A stretch of DNA of 64,000 nucleotides. Source: Herbaspirillum seropedicae (GTDB taxonomy: Bacteria > Pseudomonadota > Gammaproteobacteria > Burkholderiales > Burkholderiaceae_D). Location: positions 434,001 to 498,000 of the forward strand of contig NZ_CP011930.1 of NCBI RefSeq assembly GCF_001040945.1. Direction: 5' to 3'. The position numbers and the translations under genes were made by a program. Under the pieces are notes generated by a model. It had not been told where the DNA came from. It saw only the letters and a list, made by a program, of their open reading frames with translations, and made no database searches. Position 1 is the stretch's first letter, and every line of letters starts with the position of its first letter. This document shows, one piece after another, positions 30,920 through 41,743 of this stretch.

Positions 30920-31729
30920 ATGAACATGAATGACGCCCCCCTCGTGAATGAGGACAAGGGCCTGACCATCGCCGGCAAGACCTATCGCTCGCGCCTGCTG
31001 GTGGGTAGCGGCAAGTACAAGGACCTCGACGAGACCCGCGCAGCGACGGTGGCCAGCGGCGCCGAGATCATCACGGTGGCGATCCGCCGCGTCAACATCG
31101 GCCAGGACCCCAATGCGCCCAGCCTGCTGGACGCAGTGCCGCCTTCCGAATTCACCATCCTGCCCAATACCGCCGGTTGCTATAACGCGGCCGATGCGGT
31201 GTACACGCTGCAACTGGCGCGCGAGCTGTTGGGTGGCCACAAGCTGGTCAAGCTGGAAGTGCTGGGCGATGAAAAGACCCTGTTCCCCAATATGCCGGAA
31301 ACCCTCAAGGCCGCCGAGACCCTGGTCAAGGACGGCTTCGACGTGATGGTCTATTGCAGCGACGACCCCATCCAGGCACGCATGCTGGAAGACCTGGGCG
31401 TGGCCGCCGTCATGCCGCTGGCTTCGTTGATCGGCTCGGGCATGGGCATCCTCAATCCCTGGAACCTGTCGCTGATCATCGAACAGGCGCGCGTGCCGGT
31501 GCTGGTCGATGCGGGCGTGGGTACTGCCTCGGATGCCGCCATCGCCATGGAACTGGGCTGTGATGGCGTGCTGATGAACACCGCCATTGCCTGTGCACGC
31601 GATCCCATCCGCATGGCCCGCGCCATGAAGCTGGCGGTGCAAGCAGGTCGCGAAGCCTTCCTCTCTGGCCGCATCCCGCGCAAGTTTGCGGCCTCGCCGT
31701 CGTCGCCGATGGCTGGTCGCGTGGCATAA
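30920..31729 (+). CDS. thiG: Thiazole synthase
   Basis: ThiG forms the thiazole phosphate from deoxyxylulose phosphate, dehydroglycine and ThiS thiocarboxylate. The 269-residue TIM barrel has the family beginning [29 protein letters not shown] near residues 77-84, and the phosphate-binding [11 protein letters not shown] near 197-207. It lies 38 bases after thiS. Neither ThiO nor ThiH, the sources of dehydroglycine, is encoded here. Confidence 0.97.
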   Translation: MNMNDAPLVNEDKGLTIAGKTYRSRLLVGSGKYKDLDETRAATVASGAEIITVAIRRVNIGQDPNAPSLLDAVPPSEFTILPNTAGCYNAADAVYTLQLARELLGGHKLVKLEVLGDEKTLFPNMPETLKAAETLVKDGFDVMVYCSDDPIQARMLEDLGVAAVMPLASLIGSGMGILNPWNLSLIIEQARVPVLVDAGVGTASDAAIAMELGCDGVLMNTAIACARDPIRMARAMKLAVQAGREAFLSGRIPRKFAASPSSPMAGRVA

Positions 31730-31731
31730 GC

Positions 31732-32598
31732 ATGCAGGCGGCCTATCGTTCCACGCCACCCTGCGTGCTGGTCTTCTCCGGCTCCGACCCTAGCGGCGGG
31801 GCCGGCATGCAGGCCGATATCCCGGCCATCACCGCGCTGGGGTGCCATCCCTTGTCGGTGCCGACGGCTTTGACGGTGCAGGACAACGTCAGCGTCTTTG
31901 CCGTGCATGCGCTCGATCCTGAACTGGTGCGTCACCAGGCGCAGGTGCTGATCGACCGTTTCGACATCGCGGCGGTCAAGCTGGGCATTGCAGGCAGTCG
32001 TGAGAATGCCGAGGTCATCGCGGACTTGATCCGGCAATTGCGCGAGCGCAATCCGCAACTGCCGGTGGTGCTCGATCCGGTGCTGGCCAATGGCAAGGGA
32101 GACCAGCTGTCGCGTGATGATGCGGTGCGTGTGATCGAACCGTTGTACGAGCTGGCAACCGTGATCACGCCCAATCTCAACGAGGCGCGCCGCCTGTGCG
32201 GTGACGTGGAGCCTACGCAGCAGGCCGCCCTGCTGATGGCGCGGGGTTGCGCGCATGTGCTGCTCAAGGGCGGTCATGGTCCGCAGGAGCAGGATGTGAT
32301 CAATCGTTGGTACGGCCAGCTGTTCCGTTCCGAGTTTGCCGAAGAAGCGATTGAAACTGCGCGCTGGCGCTGGACCCGCCTGCCCGATGAATTCCACGGC
32401 AGCGGCTGCACGCTGGCGGCGGCCCTGTCGGCCTGCCTGGCGCGGGGCCTGCCGATGCGCCAGGCCATCGAGCTGGCCCAGCACTACACCCAGCATGCGC
32501 TCGCTACCTCGTATGCCATTGCTGACGGGCAGCGCATTCCCCATCGCGTGCCTGCGTTCGAAGCTGTTGTTGACGCCGCACCCGCGGCAGGAGCCTGA
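31732..32598 (+). CDS. thiD: Hydroxymethylpyrimidine (phosphate) kinase
   Basis: A 288-residue ribokinase-fold enzyme that phosphorylates HMP and HMP phosphate. Family blocks are FSGSDPSGGAGMQADI near residues 15-30, TPNLNEA near 146-152, and the ATP-binding HGSGCTLAAALSA near 222-234. It starts 2 bases after thiG, indicating tight coupling. Confidence 0.94.
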   Translation: MQAAYRSTPPCVLVFSGSDPSGGAGMQADIPAITALGCHPLSVPTALTVQDNVSVFAVHALDPELVRHQAQVLIDRFDIAAVKLGIAGSRENAEVIADLIRQLRERNPQLPVVLDPVLANGKGDQLSRDDAVRVIEPLYELATVITPNLNEARRLCGDVEPTQQAALLMARGCAHVLLKGGHGPQEQDVINRWYGQLFRSEFAEEAIETARWRWTRLPDEFHGSGCTLAAALSACLARGLPMRQAIELAQHYTQHALATSYAIADGQRIPHRVPAFEAVVDAAPAAGA

Positions 32599-32599
32599 C

Positions 32600-33232
32600 A
32601 TGAAACCCGAGTATGCAAAGCATCTACGCGGCCTCTACATCGTCACACCCGACTGGGATGACACCGCCCAATTGCTGGCGGCCACCGAGCTGGCCTTGCA
32701 ACAAGGTGCTGCGCTGGTGCAGTACCGCCACAAGACGGCCGACGCGCAGCAACGGCAGGCGCAAGCCTCGGCGCTGCTGGCCTTGTGCCGGCAGTACCAG
32801 GTGCCGCTGATCATCAACGATCATGTGGACCTGTGCCTGGACATCGATGCCGATGGCATCCACGTCGGCGGCACCGACGCTTCCATCGCCGAGGTGCGCA
32901 AGGCCGTCGGGCCGGACCGCATCGTGGGCGCGTCCTGCTATGGCACGCTGGAGCTGGCGCATGCGGCCTATCGTGATGGCGCGAGTTACGTCGCCTTTGG
33001 CGGCTTCTATCCGTCGCGGGTGAAAAAATATGATTTCCGGACTGCACCGGAAATCATTGCGCACTCCAAGCGCGAGATTCCCTTGCCGGTGGTGGTGATC
33101 GGCGGGATCACCCTGGAGAATGCGCCACCGCTGGTGGAGCAGGGGGCCGACATGGTGGCCGTCATCAGCAGTGTCTATCTGGTGCCGGTGGAAGAGCGCA
33201 AGACGCGGGAGCTGGCTGATCTCTATCGGTGA
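32600..33232 (+). CDS. thiE: Thiamine phosphate synthase
   Basis: ThiE joins HMP pyrophosphate to thiazole phosphate. The 210-residue TIM barrel shows GAALVQYRHK near residues 36-45, IINDHVDLCLDIDADGIHVG near 71-90, and GGFYPSRVKK near 134-143. The start is one base after the thiD stop. It ends the operon, followed by an inverted-repeat element and a terminator. Confidence 0.95.
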   Translation: MKPEYAKHLRGLYIVTPDWDDTAQLLAATELALQQGAALVQYRHKTADAQQRQAQASALLALCRQYQVPLIINDHVDLCLDIDADGIHVGGTDASIAEVRKAVGPDRIVGASCYGTLELAHAAYRDGASYVAFGGFYPSRVKKYDFRTAPEIIAHSKREIPLPVVVIGGITLENAPPLVEQGADMVAVISSVYLVPVEERKTRELADLYR

Positions 33233-33250
33233 GGCATGGAATCCAATATC

Positions 33251-33359
33251 ACCGTTCGGACTGAGTAGACCCGAAGGGGCGTATCGAAGGCGCGCTGGAG
33301 GTGCGCAGTCGCCGTCGCGCCTTCGATACGCCGCGCAGCGGCTACTCAGTCCGAACGGT
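33251..33359. repeat. Dispersed inverted-repeat element, copy 1
   Basis: A 109-bp element: perfect 18-bp outer arms (33251-33268 with 33342-33359) and perfect 17-bp inner arms (33278-33294 with 33317-33333) around a 22-base loop. The outer arm reads ACCGTTCGGACTGAGTAG and the inner arm contains GTATCGAAGGCG. A diverged copy with the same layout is at 49285-49380. Similar ACTCAGTCCGAACGG palindromes are common in betaproteobacterial intergenic regions and behave like REP elements. Confidence 0.88.
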
Positions 33360-33365
33360 TCGAAA

Positions 33366-33395
33366 AAAATGCCGTTCGATTGTGAACGGCATTTT
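33366..33395. terminator. Bidirectional terminator between thiE and dps
   Basis: A perfect 12-bp stem (33366-33377 with 33384-33395) with a 6-base loop. The stem begins with an A-run and ends with a T-run, so it can terminate both the thi operon and dps. Confidence 0.9.
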
Positions 33396-33420
33396 CTATT
33401 TGGCTAACGCCAGGCGATCA

Positions 33421-33915
33421 TCAGCCTTCCAGCAAGCTGCGCAGCATCCACGCATTCTTTTCATGCAGCTGCATGCGCTGGGTCAGCAGGTCGGCGGTCG
33501 GTTCATCGGCGGCTGCATCCACGGTCGGGAAGATCGAACGGGCAGTGCGGGTCACGGCTTCCTGACCGGCCACCAGCTGGGCGATCATCTCCTGGGCGTT
33601 GGGCACGCCATCGGCTTCGGGGATCGACGACAGCTTGGCGAATTCCTTGTACGAACCCGGGGCCGGATAGCCCAGTGCGCGGATGCGTTCGGCGATCAGG
33701 TCCACGGCCAGCGCCAACTCGTTGTACTGGCCTTCGAACATCAGGTGCAGGGTGTTGAACATCGGACCGGTCACGTTCCAGTGGAAGTTGTGGGTCTTCA
33801 GGTACAGGGTATAGGTGTCGGCCAGCAGCTTGGACAGGCCGTCGGCAATCTTCTTGCGGTCCTTGTCGTTGATGCCGATGTTGATCGAGGGGGCTGCCAC
33901 ATTCTTCTTTGCCAT
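33421..33915 (-). CDS. dps: Dps ferritin-like DNA-protection protein
   Basis: A 164-residue Dps. It forms a dodecamer that oxidises and stores iron with peroxide and can bind DNA. The inter-subunit ferroxidase residues are visible in [12 protein letters not shown] near residues 42-53 and in the following [19 protein letters not shown]. The Lys-rich N-terminus MAKKN fits DNA binding. The start is ATG 33915 with GGAGCG upstream. No OxyR gene is adjacent. Confidence 0.94.
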   Translation of the reverse strand: MAKKNVAAPSINIGINDKDRKKIADGLSKLLADTYTLYLKTHNFHWNVTGPMFNTLHLMFEGQYNELALAVDLIAERIRALGYPAPGSYKEFAKLSSIPEADGVPNAQEMIAQLVAGQEAVTRTARSIFPTVDAAADEPTADLLTQRMQLHEKNAWMLRSLLEG

Positions 33916-34090
33916 TATTCGCTCCTTAGCTGTTCGGTTTTTCGTAAGCGGGTACTTAACACTGCGCAACTCCGCGATTCTATTGCAAATCCGCAGGGAC
34001 AAACTGCGGCTACGCAAGTATTGATAAGAGAGTCGGGCCGACGTTCCTTATTTCAACCGATTTTTCAGCGCACCGCTGCGCAATAAATCA

Positions 34091-34124
34091 ATGGGGCCGA
34101 TAGATAAACACCTATCGGCCCCAT
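34091..34124 (-). terminator. Terminator-like hairpin after the MFS transporter gene
   Basis: A perfect 13-bp stem (34091-34103 with 34112-34124) with an 8-base loop. On the minus strand it is followed by TGATTTATTG, a modest U-rich tail. Confidence 0.75.
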
Positions 34125-34151
34125 GTCCAGTCAGTGCTCAGATCGTGCCGA

Positions 34152-35393
34152 TCAAGGCTTGCCGCGCTGCTGCGCACTGCGATACAAGGACAGCGACAAG
34201 GCCACCGCACCGATGGCGGCAATGGCGGCGAAAAGGAATACCTGCGGATAACCGAGCTGCCCGGCAATGGCCCCGGCCAGCGGGCCGGTGATGCCCAGCG
34301 CCAGGTCGAGGAAGACCGAATAGGCCGCCAGCGCCGCGCCGCGATTGGCCGGCGACACCAGGTTGACCGCCTCCACCCCCAGCGAAGGGAACACCAGCGC
34401 AAAGCCGAAACCGGCCAGGCCTGCCCCCAGCAGCGCCAGTTCGGGCGTGGTGGTGCTCCACAGCAACAGCAGGCCGACCGCTTCAGTGAGGAAGCTGACC
34501 ACGGCCACGCGATAGCCACCGAAGCGCGTAATGGCATTGGCAAACAGCAGGCGCGCACCGACGAAGGCGCTGGAGAAGGCGGTCAGCGCAAAGGCCGCGC
34601 CGCTCCAGTGCAGGTCGGCGTAATAGAGCGTAATGAAGGTGGCGATCGAACCAAAGCCGATAGTGCCGAAGGCCAGCCCCATGCCATAGGCGAACACCTT
34701 GCGCAGCACCAGCTTGAAGGACAGCTGTTCACCCTGCACCACCGGCGTGACCGGGCCGCCACGCGCCAGCACGTAGCCCAGTGCGGTCAGCAGCATGCCC
34801 GACAGGCCGATCATGGCAAAGCCCAGCGAGCGGTCCAGCACCACGCCCAGCGGCGCGCCGATGGCCAGTGCCGCATAGGTGGCGATGCCGTTCCAGGAAA
34901 TCATCTTGGCCGTGTTCTCGGAACCCACGCGGCCCACGCCCCACATGATGGCGCCGGTGCCGACCAGGCTCTCGCCCAGGCCCAGCAAGGCGCGGCTGGC
35001 AAACAGCAGCACCAGCGAGAGGAAGGGCAGCGGCTGGGCCAGCGCCGAGCACAGCAACAAGGCGCCGCTGGCCGAACACAGCAGCATGCCGCGCATGACG
35101 GTCTGCTTGGCGCCGACGGTGTCGATCATGCGGCCTGCATTGGCGCGGCTCACGAAGGTGGCGAAGTACTGCACGCTGATGCCCAGTCCGGCCATCACCG
35201 AGCTATAGCCCAGGTCCAGGTGGATGTAGCCCGGCAGCACCGCCATCGGGATGCCGATGGCCAGATAGACCAGGAAGGTGAAGAAGGCGGTGGCGATGAT
35301 CTGCCGGGTGACCTTGGCCGGCGTCAGCGGACGCGGCGGTGCAGCCGGCACAGGCGTGGCGGAGGGACTGGGACTACAGGAATCGTCGGACAT
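34152..35393 (-). CDS. MFS transporter (YhhS/YfcJ-like)
   Basis: A 413-residue major-facilitator protein with about twelve membrane helices. A Ser/Pro-rich cytoplasmic head (about 1-25) precedes helix 1. The loop 2-3 signature appears as NAGRMIDTVGAKQTVMRG near residues 84-101. It resembles the YhhS/YfcJ arabinose-efflux-like group, but the substrate cannot be told from sequence. It is transcribed alone. Confidence 0.85.
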   Translation of the reverse strand: MSDDSCSPSPSATPVPAAPPRPLTPAKVTRQIIATAFFTFLVYLAIGIPMAVLPGYIHLDLGYSSVMAGLGISVQYFATFVSRANAGRMIDTVGAKQTVMRGMLLCSASGALLLCSALAQPLPFLSLVLLFASRALLGLGESLVGTGAIMWGVGRVGSENTAKMISWNGIATYAALAIGAPLGVVLDRSLGFAMIGLSGMLLTALGYVLARGGPVTPVVQGEQLSFKLVLRKVFAYGMGLAFGTIGFGSIATFITLYYADLHWSGAAFALTAFSSAFVGARLLFANAITRFGGYRVAVVSFLTEAVGLLLLWSTTTPELALLGAGLAGFGFALVFPSLGVEAVNLVSPANRGAALAAYSVFLDLALGITGPLAGAIAGQLGYPQVFLFAAIAAIGAVALSLSLYRSAQQRGKP

Positions 35394-35560
35394 GGCGGGG
35401 AAGTTCGGAATGAGGTGTCGCAGGCGCGGATGTGCGCGTGAACAACATGCCGGATTTTACTCCCGCCAGAAAAATGCTGCAGGACAGCAAAAGATTTTTT
35501 CCTGTCGATTCAGTCGCTTAGTCGCTTTTCTGCCACGTTATCCGGATGGCAAGACAGCCT

Positions 35561-36130
35561 TCAGCGTTGGCAGCGCAGCGCTTCGGTGGCGCGTTCGCGC
35601 ACTGCCGGCGGATAGTCCGCGCCCAGGATTTCCGCATCCAGCTCGGCCAGATCGCGCTGCACGGCGGGCTCGCACCAATGGCCGTTCAGGCGCGCCAGCG
35701 CCGCCAGCAGGTCGGGGGTGAGGCGGTCCAGCACCGGACGCACCTGCAGCGCCAGGTCAGGCGGATTGGCGAAAGGCGGGCGCTGCTCCACGCGCCACTG
35801 GCGGTGCAGGTCGCGCTGCACGATCTTGCCGGCCTCGAACTGGTCCTGGAAGAAACGCCGCGTCCACGCCGCATCCAGGCCCAGCTTCTGCGCCCGGGCG
35901 GCCACATCGTCGAGGATCACCGCCTCGCGCGCCGGATCATCAATGGGCGCATGCGAATTCCATTTGCTGCGCGCCACCGGGGCGGCGACATCCAGACGTG
36001 TCTTCTGCAAGCTCAGCAATTGCTCGACATCGCTGCGCACAGCCGGTGGCGTGCTGGTGGCGCAGGCGCTCAGCAAGAGGGTGGCGATCAGGGCGAGGGC
36101 CGGAAGGCAGGAGGAGGGCAGGCGGCGCAT
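35561..36130 (-). CDS. Exported AroQ-gamma chorismate mutase, probable lipoprotein
   Basis: A 189-residue monofunctional chorismate mutase of the secreted gamma class, which converts chorismate to prephenate. The signal sequence ends in LLSAC, making Cys23 a likely lipid-attachment site. The active-site pattern of the family is visible: R45 in KTRLDVA, K56 in ARSKW, D65 and R68-E69 in DDPARE, and Q96-Q98 region in RRFFQDQF. It should therefore act in the periplasm. Exported chorismate mutases are known from several plant and animal pathogens and from Pseudomonas, but their purpose is unclear. It is divergent from uvrD. Confidence 0.85.
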   Translation of the reverse strand: MRRLPSSCLPALALIATLLLSACATSTPPAVRSDVEQLLSLQKTRLDVAAPVARSKWNSHAPIDDPAREAVILDDVAARAQKLGLDAAWTRRFFQDQFEAGKIVQRDLHRQWRVEQRPPFANPPDLALQVRPVLDRLTPDLLAALARLNGHWCEPAVQRDLAELDAEILGADYPPAVRERATEALRCQR

Positions 36131-36226
36131 GGGCAGGAGAGTCGTCGATGAAAGAATGGCTGTGGATAAATCAAGGCACCGCAGTATAGCGCCGCCCCTG
36201 CTCGCCCGGTCAGGGCACGCGCCCTT

Positions 36227-36232
36227 TATAAT
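36227..36232 (+). promoter_or_regulatory. Consensus -10 element directly before uvrD
   Basis: TATAAT ends 6 bases before the uvrD ATG, so initiation 6-7 bases downstream would fall on or beside the start codon and give a leaderless transcript. No good -35 and no Shine-Dalgarno are visible. Confidence 0.5.
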
Positions 36233-36238
36233 CGCGGG

Positions 36239-38518
<2,280 letters not shown>

Positions 38519-38544
38519 CGCGCACCGCGGCGCGAGCGCGCCGG

Positions 38545-39648
38545 TCACGCGTCTTCCCACCCCTGGGCGCGCTGGCGGCGTGCGTGTTTCAGCCAGCTCC
38601 TGACCTGTTCGATATCGCCAAACGCGGCCAGCGCGGCGCGCAGGTCCTGCCCTTCCTGGCGTAGCGCGGTGATGCCCCGGTTCAGGTAGCGCATCATCTT
38701 CTCGGGCGTCAGCCTTGCCGTGGAAGGCAGGCCATAGGCGCGCCGGAACTGGCGTTGGACGTGGATGATTTCCTGGTCCAGCTCGTCGGCCTGTTCCTGC
38801 AGGATCTGGTTGTAATGCGCCAGCCGCGCCTCACTCACCTCGGTCTGGGTATGCCGGGTGATGTGTTCCAGTTCCAGCTGCAATTCCAGCAGCTTCAACA
38901 AATCATTTTTTTCGTAGGCCTGGTTGACCTGCTGCATCAGTGCGGTCTTGCGGGTGCGCTCGTCTTCGTCGGGTTCGCGGTCTGGATGCAGGGCGCTGGC
39001 CAGACGGCGGTAGACGGCGCGGATGGACTGGCTCAGTTCGGTGCGTTGCGCCTGCTGCTGATGTTCGGCGGCGCGCTGCTTGGGCGGCTTCTTGCGACTG
39101 GCGCGACCGGCTTCCCGCGCCTGGGCGGCGGCCTGGCGTTCGCGCTCCTGGCGCTCCAGCATGGCCTCCATGCGCTGCATGATTTCCTCGGGCGTGCCGG
39201 TGGTGAAGTCGTCCTCGGCAATGCTCTCGTTCCCGCCAGGCGGTGATGGCGCGTGGGCGATCTCTGCGGCGTGCTCTTCCTCCGCATGCTGCTGGTAGAT
39301 CAGCGCCAGCTCGGCATCCTCGCTACGTTGCAGCAGCGCCTGCGCCATGTCGGCGATCAGGGCCGACAGGGTGATGCGCTCCCCCTTGCCCAGCGCCTTG
39401 TGCGCCCAGGCTTCGTGCAGACGGTAGACCGCCTGGCGTTTCAGGCCAAGCAGTTCCTGTTCCAGCGGCACGTACTGGGCCGCGTATTTCCTGTGGAATT
39501 CGTCGCTGGCGGTTTCCCATTCCTTGAGCCGGGCGCGGCGGGCGCCGATGGCGTCGATGAGCGCATTGAATTTCTCTTGCGCCGGTGACAGCCGGGTGGC
39601 GGACTGGCCGTTGACCAGGGTGACATCGTGGGGCGTGGGCTTGTGCAT
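38545..39648 (-). CDS. J-domain-like coiled-coil protein of unknown function
   Basis: A 367-residue soluble protein. Residues of about 200-255 resemble a J-domain: YRRLASALHPDREPDEDER with the HPD tripeptide at 221-223, then a conserved-looking helix with NQAYEKNDL. Long charged helical segments flank it (about 20-130 and 155-205, rich in Glu, Gln, Ala and Arg), and another helical region (about 260-330) follows. An HPD motif would let it stimulate an Hsp70. The architecture with the J-domain in the middle is unusual. It converges on uvrD with 26 bases between the stops, which contain a short CGGCGCG palindrome at 38528-38543. Confidence 0.7.
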   Translation of the reverse strand: MHKPTPHDVTLVNGQSATRLSPAQEKFNALIDAIGARRARLKEWETASDEFHRKYAAQYVPLEQELLGLKRQAVYRLHEAWAHKALGKGERITLSALIADMAQALLQRSEDAELALIYQQHAEEEHAAEIAHAPSPPGGNESIAEDDFTTGTPEEIMQRMEAMLERQERERQAAAQAREAGRASRKKPPKQRAAEHQQQAQRTELSQSIRAVYRRLASALHPDREPDEDERTRKTALMQQVNQAYEKNDLLKLLELQLELEHITRHTQTEVSEARLAHYNQILQEQADELDQEIIHVQRQFRRAYGLPSTARLTPEKMMRYLNRGITALRQEGQDLRAALAAFGDIEQVRSWLKHARRQRAQGWEDA

Positions 39649-39724
39649 GGAGGGAAACAGGTTGAGCGGTGGCGGATTCTAGCCATTCGGCCAGCGACCC
39701 ACAAGCGCAGCCGCTGCGGCAAGA

Positions 39725-40600
39725 TCAGACGACGAAGCGGCCATCAGGATACTGCCGACACATGAAGTCCACGAATGCCCGCACTTTAGGACTCTGCAAG
39801 CGACGCGAAGTATGCAGCACCCACAGCTCGACTTCGCCGCCCAGCTTGCCCCACAGCTTGAGCTGTCCCGCTTCTACCAGCGCGCTGGCCAGCGACCAGG
39901 GCAGCAGCGCGGCGCCTGCTCCGGCACAGACCGCATCCTTGACCATCATCAGCGAAGACAGCCGCAGCACCGGTTGCGGAGCGATCAGCAGTTTGCCTTC
40001 GCGCAAGGACCAGAGATCGCTATCGCGGAAGGTCGGCATCACCACCGCCGGCACCGGATGCGACTTGCCTGCCCGCGCGCGCGGCATGGGCAGCGTAGGG
40101 GCGGCCACCAGGGCCAGGCTGTCGCGGGCGAAGCAGCGGCCCACCAGATTGCCGTCGTCGCTGGGATTGATGCGGATGCACAGGTCGAAGTGTTCCTGCA
40201 CCAGGTCCACCAGCCGGTCTTCGGCCACCACGTCCACTTCGACCTGCGGGTAAGCGGCATGGAACGAGGCTGCCAGCCGCCCCAGCGCCAGTTGCGAAAA
40301 CACCAGCGGTGCGGCAATGCGCAGACGGCCACGCGGCGCGCTGCTGCCTTCGCGGGCCTGGGTCATGGCTTCCGCGAGTTCGCGCAGCGGGCCTTCGCTT
40401 CGTTGCAGCAGCAATTCGCCAGCCTCGGTGACGGTGAGGCGCTGCGTGCCGCGTTCAACCAGGCGTACCCCCAGCTCTTCTTCCAGCTCGGCTACACGGC
40501 GCGAGAGCGTGGCCTTGGCGCGTCCGCTCTCGCGGCTGGCGCGGCCGAAGCTGCCATGGGCGGCGACCAGCTGGAAATCCACTAGGGCATTGATGTCCAT
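39725..40600 (-). CDS. LysR-family transcriptional regulator
   Basis: A 291-residue LysR protein. The N-terminal winged helix-turn-helix occupies about residues 1-60 (SFGRASRESGRAKATLSRRVAELEEELG region). The effector domain covers about 90-290. It is divergent from an NmrA-type oxidoreductase gene across 214 bases containing several short dyads, the classical arrangement in which a LysR regulator controls the neighbouring gene. The inducer is unknown. Confidence 0.92.
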   Translation of the reverse strand: MDINALVDFQLVAAHGSFGRASRESGRAKATLSRRVAELEEELGVRLVERGTQRLTVTEAGELLLQRSEGPLRELAEAMTQAREGSSAPRGRLRIAAPLVFSQLALGRLAASFHAAYPQVEVDVVAEDRLVDLVQEHFDLCIRINPSDDGNLVGRCFARDSLALVAAPTLPMPRARAGKSHPVPAVVMPTFRDSDLWSLREGKLLIAPQPVLRLSSLMMVKDAVCAGAGAALLPWSLASALVEAGQLKLWGKLGGEVELWVLHTSRRLQSPKVRAFVDFMCRQYPDGRFVV

Positions 40601-40615
40601 GGTGTCTCAAAAATG

Positions 40616-40669
40616 ATCCGGATAGTCTCGATTTTATCGTCTGTGTTTCGAATGCGATACCCATTATCG
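40616..40669. promoter_or_regulatory. Cluster of dyads in the LysR/NmrA divergent region
   Basis: Three small palindromes lie close together: ATCCGGAT (40616-40623), CGAT-TTT-ATCG (40629-40639) and CGATA-CCCAT-TATCG (40655-40669). The latter two share the CGAT half-site. They sit just upstream of the LysR start and are the likely LysR binding region. Confidence 0.5.
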
Positions 40670-40814
40670 TGTGTTCCATCAACCACCGACCCGCAAAGGC
40701 AGCGTGCAAGCGATGCCTGCCCAGCAAGCCGGTGCTTGCTTTGCATCGAGGTGATGCAAGTCCTGACGCTTTCATTGAAGCAGGCTTTTTAACTTATCCA
40801 CAAAGGAAAACATC

Positions 40815-41681
40815 ATGAGCATTCTCGTTACTGGCGCTACCGGCGCCGTTGGATCCCTGGTCGTGCAAGGTCTGGCCGCCGCTGGCGCCGAGGTCCGCGC
40901 ACTGGTGCGCAGCCCCGGCAAGATGGCGCTGCCTGCAGATGTCAAGGAAGTGGTCGGCGACCTGCGCGAGGTGACTTCGCTGCGCACCGCCCTGCAGGGC
41001 GTGCGCACGCTCTTCGTGCTCAACGCCGTGGCGCCTGACGAACTGACGCAGGCGCTCAATGTGCTGAACCTGGCCCACCAGGCGGGTATTGAGCGCATCG
41101 TCTATCTCTCGGTGATCCATGCGGATCGCTTCACCGACGTGCCGCACTTCACCGGCAAGCACACCGTGGAACGGATGATCGAGGGCAGCGGTCTGCCCGC
41201 CACCATCCTGCGTCCGGCCTATTTCATGCAGAACGATGTGCCGCTCTTGCCGGTGTTGTCCTCCTATGGCGTCTATCCCATGCCCATCGGCCCGTCCGGG
41301 GTGGAGATGATCGACGTGCGCGACATCGCCGACATTGCGGTGGCCGAACTGCTGGCGCGGGACCGTGCGGACAAGCCACTGCCAACACGTACGCTGGACC
41401 TGGTCGGACCGCAATCCTTCACTGGCGCGCAGGCGGCAGCGGTGTGGAGCGAGGTGCTGCAACGTCCCATCCAGGCCGGTGGCGATGATCTGGATGCGTT
41501 CGAGCAGCAACTGGCCGCTCAGGCGCCGGACTGGATGGCCTTCGATCTGCGGCTCATGATGGCGCAGATCCAGCGCCACGGCATGCATGGCCGCCCAGGT
41601 GCGGTGCAGGTGCTGGAAGGATTGCTGGGCCGACCCTTGCGCACTTACCAGGATTTCGTGAAGGAACTGGCAGGCGCGTGA
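40815..41681 (+). CDS. NmrA-family NAD(P)-binding protein
   Basis: A 288-residue atypical short-chain dehydrogenase of the NmrA/QOR2 type. The Rossmann glycine motif TGATGAVG is at residues 6-13, and ALVRSPGK near 29-36 suits NADP(H). Tyr and Lys of the classical SDR pair are not in the standard spacing. Related proteins act as quinone reductases or redox sensors. Start ATG 40815 has an AAAGGAAA ribosome-binding site. It is probably controlled by the divergent LysR. Confidence 0.85.
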   Translation: MSILVTGATGAVGSLVVQGLAAAGAEVRALVRSPGKMALPADVKEVVGDLREVTSLRTALQGVRTLFVLNAVAPDELTQALNVLNLAHQAGIERIVYLSVIHADRFTDVPHFTGKHTVERMIEGSGLPATILRPAYFMQNDVPLLPVLSSYGVYPMPIGPSGVEMIDVRDIADIAVAELLARDRADKPLPTRTLDLVGPQSFTGAQAAAVWSEVLQRPIQAGGDDLDAFEQQLAAQAPDWMAFDLRLMMAQIQRHGMHGRPGAVQVLEGLLGRPLRTYQDFVKELAGA

Positions 41682-41691
41682 TGTCGTGGGC

Positions 41692-41716
41692 GAGCGGGAG
41701 GGCAGGTCTCCCGCTC
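41692..41716. terminator. Hairpin between convergent genes
   Basis: A perfect 9-bp GC-rich stem GAGCGGGAG/CTCCCGCTC (41692-41700 with 41708-41716) with a 7-base loop, between the NmrA-type gene and the sugar kinase. There is no U-tract on either side, so it may be a processing or Rho-associated hairpin instead of an intrinsic terminator. Confidence 0.45.
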
Positions 41717-41743
41717 ATGGTGAGGAGGTACGCGGGACGGCGT

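Noticed and set aside
33241..33400. Repeat region after thiE as a CRISPR or integron attC site
   Set aside because: There is a single imperfect palindrome with no spacers, no cas genes and no integrase; the layout is that of a REP-like element.
36131..36238. CTGTGGATAAATCAAG as a LexA box for uvrD
   Set aside because: Only the first half-site matches; CAAG replaces ACAG and the position is poor.
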